Below are positions 56,241-64,000 of a DNA stretch of 64,000 nt, piece by piece. Position 1 is the stretch's first letter, and the number at the start of each line of letters is the position of its first letter. The stretch is taken from NCBI GenBank assembly GCA_019009955.1, contig CM032228.1, forward strand, positions 99,652,501-99,716,500. The letters are read 5' to 3'. The stretch comes from Riptortus pedestris (Eukaryota; Arthropoda; Insecta; Hemiptera; Alydidae). Position numbers and translations under genes: made by a program. The notes beneath the pieces were generated by a model. It had not been told where the DNA came from, did no database searches, and worked only from the letters and a program-made list of their open reading frames with translations.

Positions 56241-56319
56241 ATGGTATATGTTAGATGAATCATGTATCTATCAAATGTCATCAGATTCACATTTCTTGGA
56301 AACGATATCAATATTATTG

Positions 56320-57924
56320 GCTTTGGTGTGTGTTTATTTGTTGTTTTAAGGCCTAAACTACCAAACCTAATTTTATGAAACTTGGTACGTTTATTGGTAT
56401 TAACCCAACTTAGACTAAACTATACTAATATTCTCAGAGGTAAACAGGAGTTGGGCTTTAAGGGAGTCCTGAAAAGGATAGTCATAATATTTCGTTTCCC
56501 ATTGGTTTTTCGACAAACATGCACATAACAAAGGTTGTTTATTTTGTTATTAAGAGTAACTTTTGATGTATAACAATGTATAAACTAGATATACGCTACT
56601 ACATATATATGAATTAATATTAATTTTTCCATGGTTATAAGCCGTACCAACATTTCGGGTGACGAACAAGAATAGGGGTTGTAAGAGGAGCCTGAAAAGA
56701 AAAATCGGGATCTTTCGTTCTCTATTGGTTTTTCACCAAACATGTACAAAACACAAGATTTTTATTGTGTCATTAAAAAAACAGGACCACGGCCACCGGG
56801 CGACTGAGGACTTGGCCTTCTTATTGATCCTTATTAGTACTCATTAAAGCTTTTTTATTTTTTATTTTTTTTTTTTTTAATACTGGCATATTATGGCAAA
56901 TGATGTTATTTTTTTAGACTTAGAAAATAGTTCTATGATTCGGATTAGTGAGATTATAAATTACGCACCCGCCCCTGCCCACCTCATTTGTTATTTTTTT
57001 TCACTAGATAATATATTCGTTATTTATTTCCAATAGAAATGTAAACTATAGAAATCTTTGATTACTTAATTTTTAAAATGTATTACTTAAAGAAATCATG
57101 CTGAATTTGCAGAATGTGAGATAGCGGAAGTTGTGGGGAATAAAACTCTTTAATTCTGGTATATATTATCATTTATCCTTGGGTATGTTGACTTTATTGA
57201 AATAACTCTACTATCATAACTAATAAAGGTTCCATGTTAATTTCATTACGACAAATGTCATTATGCGTTTAAACTTAATATGATCGTTTCTTTAAACTGT
57301 TATTCAGTTTGCAGGAAAGGCTACGATCTCTTACCTGACCTTGCTTTTTGAATATAAATTAAATTATTTTTAATGGACCGTCGTAATTTATTTCCATCAT
57401 ATATATCAGATATTAAAACGTTTGAAGCGTTTTATGATATGAATTAATAATTTAAGCAAAACAATGTTTATAATCCTCAATCGGCAGCGGAAGTTGCAAG
57501 GAAGTTAATGCAGTTAATTGTTTTAAATTATTTCCACTGAAATGTCGGCATCATTGCAATTAGTTTCTACTCACATTTACTATTACTTATTTACAGATAT
57601 TTTATACATAACTGTGCATAAACAATATGTGCACGAAATGGTTTTGTGCAGGATATATGTACATTATAGATTATATTTAAATATAATAAATGCTATTTAT
57701 TATTACGATTTGAAATATTCACAGTGTGTCAAGCAGTGGAAATAGATTAATTAGGAACTGATTTTCATTTATTCTTCTAAACTAATATTTCTATTCAATA
57801 AGTCCTCTGAAGTTACCTGGCCCTGACGGAAACATCTTACATATTGAAGCCTTACTATAAAACTACCATCACTATTCAGTCAACAATGATTTTCCGGGCA
57901 TCGCCGGGTGCCTTAGCTTATATA

Positions 57925-57935
<11 letters not shown>
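56320..57935 (-). mobile_element. 298-bp-unit dispersed repeat, reverse copy
   Basis: Read on the minus strand, the head is near 57930 (AAGCTAAGGCACCCGGC) and the tail near 56350 (CCAAGTTTCATAAAATTAGG), paralleling the repeat at 0.9-2.2 kb. Two units with the CCAATGGGAAACGAAAT and CCAATAGAGAACGAAAG phrases lie near 56490-56510 and 56710-56730. The middle (56.9-57.9 kb) is AT-rich without recognised content, so it may be a composite. No protein is encoded. Confidence 0.45.
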
Positions 57936-57976
<41 letters not shown>

Positions 57977-58367
57977 CACATGTGTGTATGTGTTTTTTAG
58001 AACAGAGAACATGATTTAAAATCTAATAAAACATACTAGTCGTCAAGATCACCTTCGTTGTAGAAAATTGTTTATATTGCGGATTAATGTTGTTGCTAGA
58101 GCTGTATATTTGCACATGTTAGAGTAGGAGGAAGGGGGAGTACATGGAGAAATTAACCCTTTGATAGAATGTCCTCTGTGTGTAGAGGCCTGCAAAGCTA
58201 CAAAGCAGCGCTAATTTGCTTCCTATAAGCTCTCGCCTCTTAACCTCCAGCCCCACCTACAATAAGACATCCCGCTGTTTGTTTGTTATTCCACTAGAGC
58301 ACCCTTACAACACTTGCCTACAAATGCAATAGCCTTGATGGGAAAATGTTGGTCGTTCAAATACGTA
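57936..58367. other. Spacer with (TA)n
   Basis: (TA)n to about 57972, continuing as (CA)/(TG). The following sequence is less AT-rich (58.13-58.33 kb) but shows no recognised gene. Confidence 0.45.
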
Positions 58368-59121
58368 AAAAGTCCGTTTAATAATAGTTAAATCTACACC
58401 ACCATGAATATTAAGTGAATAAATACAAATGGTAATAAGAAATCTTTTCCTTCCCAACGGGCAGCGTCTGATATGTAAACAAGCAGGTCTGCCAACCTCT
58501 CACCGGAAAGAAGGAAAATTACTGAAATATATCAGAATATAACATTAATTTTATTGAAAAATATTTACTATCTAGCACCTAGTACTGTGATTTACAATGA
58601 ATCAGAATAATTTTATCTCAATCAATCAAATTTTAGTAGTCCAAGAACTTAAGAAGGGGGGGGGGTCGCTAGAACATATTTGCATGTATCTCGTATAATA
58701 GAGGTCTCTTGAAACAGTATGTGGTATTTCAGCTTCGAATAATGTAGTTAATTATATAACACAGTGTTGTTTATGTCACATGAGTAGAAGTTGGGGTTTG
58801 CTAAAGGCTGAATACTGAAAAATGCAAATTTCTCGGTTAATATTCAAGATAGAGAATATATATACATATAAAAATATTTATTGTACATTTAATTTGCAGA
58901 AGATTATTTCTATACAATTTTTCCAACCGACGTATAATAAAAAAGTTATTTTGAATTTTCAAAAATCCCCCCTGTCTCTGGCCCGATTTCAGTCATTAAC
59001 GAACTTGATATTTCTTTTTACATAAAACGATTAAACGATGGAGTGGGACGCTTTGAAAAAAATTTTGGAAAATCGCTCCATGAGTGCGACCTTAATAGCT
59101 GATTTCCATTATCTGCTAAAA
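58368..59121 (+). mobile_element. Helentron-like element, copy 8, degraded
   Basis: Starts AAAAGTCCG with the rest of the 5' hairpin lost. The middle has CACCACCATGAATATTAAGT and GGTTAATATTCAAGATAGAG. The (TA)n block and its flanks are deleted. The 3' end is reduced to TGATTTCCATTATCTGCTAAAA. Confidence 0.65.
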
Positions 59122-59799
59122 CCTCAGTCATGCTGATTCCTTTCATATTGTTGATGGTTAATTATCAGTGTAATGGTATTGTTAAAATTAATTAATTTCT
59201 TAATTTGTAATTATTGGTACAGAGGTGTCCCTACTGGGGAATGAATTTAGGATTTAATTTTTTCGAAATTACTACAAACGTACATAACTAAATGATGAAA
59301 GCATATCAACATTTATTGTTATTTCGCTTTAATAGAAACGTCAGATGGCAAATCCTTGTTATTATTATGTTTACGGTACACTAGAGTATCCAATCTCACG
59401 TCTAGAAGATCTGGTTTTAATGGAATAAAAAAATGTTAAAAGCAACAAACTGAAAATTATTCAAGAATAAAGCAAACAAATTCGTAAAACACTTATTAAA
59501 AACATGCTATTTTATAAAAAAACATCTCGACTCTGTATGTTCTGAAAGGAATTGAGAATATATAATGTTGCATACACTTAATAGGAGAATTCCCGGACTA
59601 GTGGGAGAATCGAAATAAAAAGAGTCTACTTACTAGGGATAAATAATGGTGGTAGATTGATGGAAATACCAAAGAACTTCTTGAATAGTAGAAAACATTC
59701 TTTGATCCCTTGTATAGGCTTGCTAGGTAGTCATCTGAATGAAATGTCAAGTCTAATTTAACACTGTAAAAATATAAACATTAACACCACGTTCAAATA
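59122..59799. other. AT-rich stretch, nothing recognised
   Basis: No ORF or repeat recognised between two element copies. Confidence 0.5.
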
Positions 59800-60688
59800 T
59801 TTTAGCAGATTTCCCTAAAGGGAAATCAGCAATTGAGGTCGTACTAATGATGCGATTTTCGCAATTTTTCTTCAAATGTCCATCGATCCTACAAGGTCCG
59901 TTCCAAACTGTATATATATTTGTCTGTTACCGATCTAGTGGACGCAATTATTGTTTAATAGTTACCAAACTCGATATTTAGTCGTTTTATGTAAAAGAAA
60001 GATCAAGTTCGTTAACGGCTGAAACCGGGCCTGGGAGAGAGGGGGGGGGGTTTAGAGGGGGAGATTTTTGAAAATATATTCAAAATATCTCCGTTACTAT
60101 ACGTCGGTTCGAAAAAATGCATAGAATCAATCTTATAGCAAATTAAATGCATTATATATATTGCATTTATTCCCTATCTTGTATTTTAACCGAGATATTT
60201 GCATTTTTCAGTTTTCAGCCTTCAGCAAACCCCGAGTTCTACTCATGTTACATTAACAATACTCGGTTATGTAATAAACCACATCATTCGAAGCTTAAAT
60301 ATCAAATATTGTTTTCAAGAGACATTTATTATACGAGATACATGCAAATATGGTCTGGTGACTCCCCCTTCTTAAATTTTTTTTACTACTCATATATAAT
60401 TGATTGAGATAAAAATTATTCTCATTCATTATAAATTACAGTACTAGATATAGTAAGTAATTTTCAATCAAATTGATATGTAATATGCAGATATATTACA
60501 GTAATTGTTTTTCTTTACGGTAAGAAGTTGGTAGAACTGTTTGTTTCCGTCGGGAAGTTTCTTATTATCATTTGTATTTATTAACTTAATAATAATTCAT
60601 GGTGGTTACCGGTATGTAGATTTATCTATTGTTAAACTTCACTCGGGAAATCTGCTTAGTTTACGCAACCCCTGCGCGACGGACTTTT
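59800..60688 (-). mobile_element. Helentron-like element, copy 9
   Basis: A reverse copy from TTTTAGCAGATTTCCCTAAA to GACGGACTTTT. The (TA)n is very short (near 59911-59918). The 5' part contains the second-subfamily segments and a middle stretch (about 60190-60400) shared with copy 8 (CAGCCTTCAGCAAACCCC versus GGGTTTGCTAAAGGCTGA near 58797-58813). Confidence 0.75.
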
Positions 60689-62660
60689 TTTATAGGATAT
60701 AAATTAAGTGAGAATTATACAAAAGAACATTGTAATGAGTGTAAAATCTCTAGCTGATAGTGGTAATTATTCTTATTTTTCGTAGCCCTTGTATAATGCA
60801 CTTCTTTAAAGTTATAGTAACGCATTATGGCTAATTCTTCTTATTATATAAAAGTATAAAAAGTATTCCTACAAGCATTTTCTATTTGTTTTACAAGTTT
60901 ATCAACCAATAGTAAAACATTCTTCAAATAAAGACTGCTTGGTATTGAATTTTGAGGAATAAGTAAATCCCTGCCTCAATCTAGTTTCATCAGCTTGGTT
61001 CTTTGGCAATACACTTGTAATGTATCATTTAAACACGACTAATTGTAGTTAATTTGTAAAATGTTAGTTATTTTTTAATGATTGGACCCATACTTTGTAA
61101 AAAGAGGTTCAAATTTCTATCTGTGCTTCCTCCTGGGTAGGAACTCCTGATAAATTGTAACATTTATAACAGTTTTATAGTATGAATTAGTATTTTGGAC
61201 ATAACACGCTGTTCTCTTGGTTTTACAAGTGACAAACGTAATTGACGAGTCGTACCATCACGTACAATTACAGAGACAGTGATATTATCGTTTTCATAAG
61301 CCGCATTATCCGCAAATTTAATCAAATGTCAGTGCATCAACATGTAGCCAGTGATCCATTCATTTTATATTCAGATTTATTCTGCGGATAAAGCTTTAGA
61401 TTAAAAATCAGAAAAGAAATATAAAAAAAGCGACGTAGTTAAGGAAGCAAAAGCACAGCTAGTAACAATTTTTATTTAGTTAGAGCAAGTCTTTGGTTAT
61501 TCATTTCAAAATACTAGCGAACGCAGTCCTATTCAATCTAAAATTTATCCTCTGAATAATTAAAGTTCTTCTTGGAGTGGGACGCTCTTGGTTGCAGAGC
61601 TTGGATGAATAATGTATTTAAGATTGGCAGCTTTACCTCAGCCACAACTCCAACTACCAGCAGAGGTTTAGCCAATTAATATAAATTATAGCCTACAAAC
61701 TAAACTCTCTTAGGACAATTTACTACGAAAATGGGATAATTGAAGTAACTCATTCAGTCGGCAGAATATGGACAAGATGAAAAGAGTTTGGCTGGAAAAG
61801 TTTTAGAGTATTTTGAGTAAATTACTGTGACCATGTTGCTGTTACATGTGCCCTAATAAGGCATGATAGGGTACAGTAAATGTGATTTAAAATTACGTTG
61901 GCATAGAATGCTTATTGTATTAAACATCATCATGATCCTTAGCATTCATGTACAACGTCTCATGTCAGCCAAACAACAAATAATATATTTTATAATTTAG
62001 TTTCTTCTTTGGGTTTCCTACACTGGATAATGGGCAATTTTTGTATACATATACTAAACGTTTTTAGCGAATGCTAATTATATAAATAATTCATTGAAAT
62101 ATAGTAATATAAGAAAAAGATGAAATTTTTGTAATATCCTTTAAAACACCAATGTAACTTCCTTCACTGATGACAAATTTAAAACATGAATATAAATATC
62201 AAGGGCAATGTTTAAACCCAATTGGCTATTCCGACCCGTTACAATCTAGTTTAACCCCGTACACAAACAAATGTTTTCTTGTTATACTAGATAATTTATA
62301 TAGTTCCATTCTTCATTAATTATTTAATAGCACAATATTTGAGAAATATGTAAACATATCGACTACATGGAATAAGGGTTGTTCATGCTGTGAGAGTAAT
62401 TCGTCACACGCTTGTCATACAAGAATTAAATTATTGTTGCAACTCATATCAAGAAAGTATTTATTATTTCTACCCATTATAGGGTTTAGGAACACCGCTA
62501 CTGAGGTGATCAAGTCCTGAGAAAGTGTTAAATGTAATATTTTTTTTGAAAAAGAATGAAGTTAATGCTTTATATTCTATATTATTTAAAATTGTAAATA
62601 TTATATTAAATTACACAATTAAAAAAGGGAGAGAAGTAAAATTTGTTGAAGAAAGTTCAA
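60689..62660. other. AT-rich stretch, nothing recognised
   Basis: No ORF above about 60 codons with recognisable content and no repeat family member seen. Confidence 0.5.
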
Positions 62661-62782
62661 TTTTAGCAGATTTCCCTCAAGGGAAATCAGCTATTGAGCT
62701 CGTACTCATGACGCGATTTTTAAAAATTTTCTTCAAACGTCCATCGATCCTACCCAGGAGAGGATGAAAATGAGGTCCGTTC

Positions 62783-62840
<58 letters not shown>

Positions 62841-63283
62841 CTGTTAACGCTCTAGCGGTCGCAATTTTTGTTTGATCGTTACCAAACTCGATATTTAAAC
62901 GTTTTATGCAAAAAGACAGATCAAGTTTGTTAATGACTGAAATGGGACCAGTGGGAGAGGGTGGGGGGGTTAGAGGGGGGATTTTCGAAAATTCAAAATA
63001 TCTCCGTTACCATACGTCGAATCAAAAAATTGTATAGAACTAATCTTATTGCAATTTAAATTTACTATAAATATTGTTCTATACATTTATTCTCTATCTT
63101 GAATATTAACCGAGATATTTGCATTTTTATTAAATGTGGGCCAATAACAGATGACTGTTTCCCGCCAAAAGCTAGTTCGGCCCTTTGCCACAACTGTTAG
63201 GCTCTCGTATCGAGATTTCTCTATTGTATAACTTCACGTGGGAAATCTGCTTAGTTTACGCAGCCCCTGCGTGACGGACTTTT
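62661..63283 (-). mobile_element. Helentron-like element, copy 10
   Basis: A full-length 623-bp reverse copy: TTTTAGCAGATTTCCCTCAA palindrome end, (TA)n at about 62789-62836, CCCGCCAAAAGCTAGTTCGG and CAACTGTTAGGCTCTCG of the first subfamily, and the GCAGCCCCTGCGTGACGGAC 5' hairpin followed by TTTT. It is among the best preserved copies. Confidence 0.78.
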
Positions 63284-64000
63284 GTTTTAAGGTATTCTGT
63301 CAACGTGTGTGATCCTGTCTGTAAAAAGGTCTTACATGTTACGAAGAGTCTCTAAGTATTCTATGTTCCTGCAGACTGCCAGTAAATTGCTAATGGTTCA
63401 TGGCATATTCTGGAGAGTGGCCTTCGAAATACCAGTCAAGGTACAGGAGTGAGTTAAAGTAAGTATTTTTTTCCCGTGTCTTCTGAGTAGGACTTTTTCT
63501 CACCTGTTGTTGTATGCTGGGTGTCCAGTCCCTTACGCAATGCCTTATTTCTCGCAGATGATTTGCTATTGTTCTATGAAAAATCTACGCAAGACATTTA
63601 ATTTTGACTGTAGAGTTTTTAAAGGTAAGTCATGAAGGGTCAGTAAATTAAAGTCAGAAGATTGATTGTCTCTTTGATGCATGTAAGGGGATTTCGTCAA
63701 CATCGTTTGTATGTCCAATGTTTTCATATCATAGAACCCACATCATTGTCAACTTTGTCTTCAGTTTTACAAAATGTTTTAAAATTTGTACAATTAAGGG
63801 ATGAATTTTGGAAATGTTTTTGAAAGAAAATAAACAAACAAAAATAAATCAGAACGTATAGTAAAGACATGTGTTGTACTCTGTATTTTTGACAATAGTA
63901 TAGCGTGTATTTCAGCTGTGAATATACTGCTATTTTTAGGAAAGTGTATCTTATCCTACAAAAAGCGCTGCAACAGTACCTTTCACAGATTTGAATCCGT
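63284..64000. other. Unassigned stretch to the window end
   Basis: No ORF or repeat recognised. Confidence 0.5.

Overview
The window looks like intergenic or intronic DNA from a large, AT-rich, transposon-filled animal genome, most probably an arthropod. The reasons are the density of decayed mobile elements, long (TA)n and (GT)n microsatellites, a tRNA-derived SINE, fragments of BEL/Pao, Ty3/gypsy, LINE, piggyBac and Transib-type elements, and the lack of any bacterial-style gene packing. I found no convincing host protein-coding gene, no tRNA or rRNA gene and no CRISPR array. Species cannot be read from the sequence.

Layout. 0.5-2.9 kb: a three-level nest of transposons, with a Helitron/Helentron-like element split by a BEL-like LTR fragment that is itself split by a 298-bp tandem-unit repeat. 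6.9-7.4 kb: a tRNA-derived SINE and a 99-bp tandem expansion of part of it. 8.8-9.1 kb: a perfect 149-bp-arm palindrome inside a 12-bp target duplication; each arm carries a hammerhead-ribozyme-like fold. 9.6-19.9 kb: several copies of the Helentron-like family, a BEL LTR with primer-binding site, and a BEL pol fragment. 20.1-24.6 kb: a nearly complete Ty3/gypsy LTR retrotransposon, the only long coding unit, with gag and pol joined by a -1 frame and a canonical slippery heptamer. 27.4-30.2 kb: 94 copies of a 30-bp satellite. 31.2-31.7 kb: 31 perfect copies of C15A. 35.2-38.1 kb: an element with ~340-375-bp inverted arms plus two shuffled duplicated blocks. 38.6-39.6 kb: an internally deleted piggyBac. 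41.8-42.3 kb: a LINE remnant. 47.2-48.6 kb: a 1.35-kb element with perfect 40-bp inverted repeats, AG/CT termini and a 6-bp target duplication. 52.4-55.5 kb: a decayed Transib (RAG1-related) transposase, hit by a ribozyme-bearing insertion at a catalytic-Asp motif. 55.5-57.9 kb: another decayed element protein and a reverse copy of the 298-bp-unit repeat. 58.4-63.3 kb: three more Helentron-like copies.

Functionally, only the gypsy element looks close to complete, and its RNase H appears to lack one catalytic aspartate. Everything else is non-autonomous, truncated or broken. The most interesting signals are the retrotransposon frameshift site with its possible pseudoknot, the ribozyme-like palindromic insertion, the short Polinton-like element, the two highly homogeneous tandem arrays, and a dispersed family that carries its own hypervariable (TA)n block.
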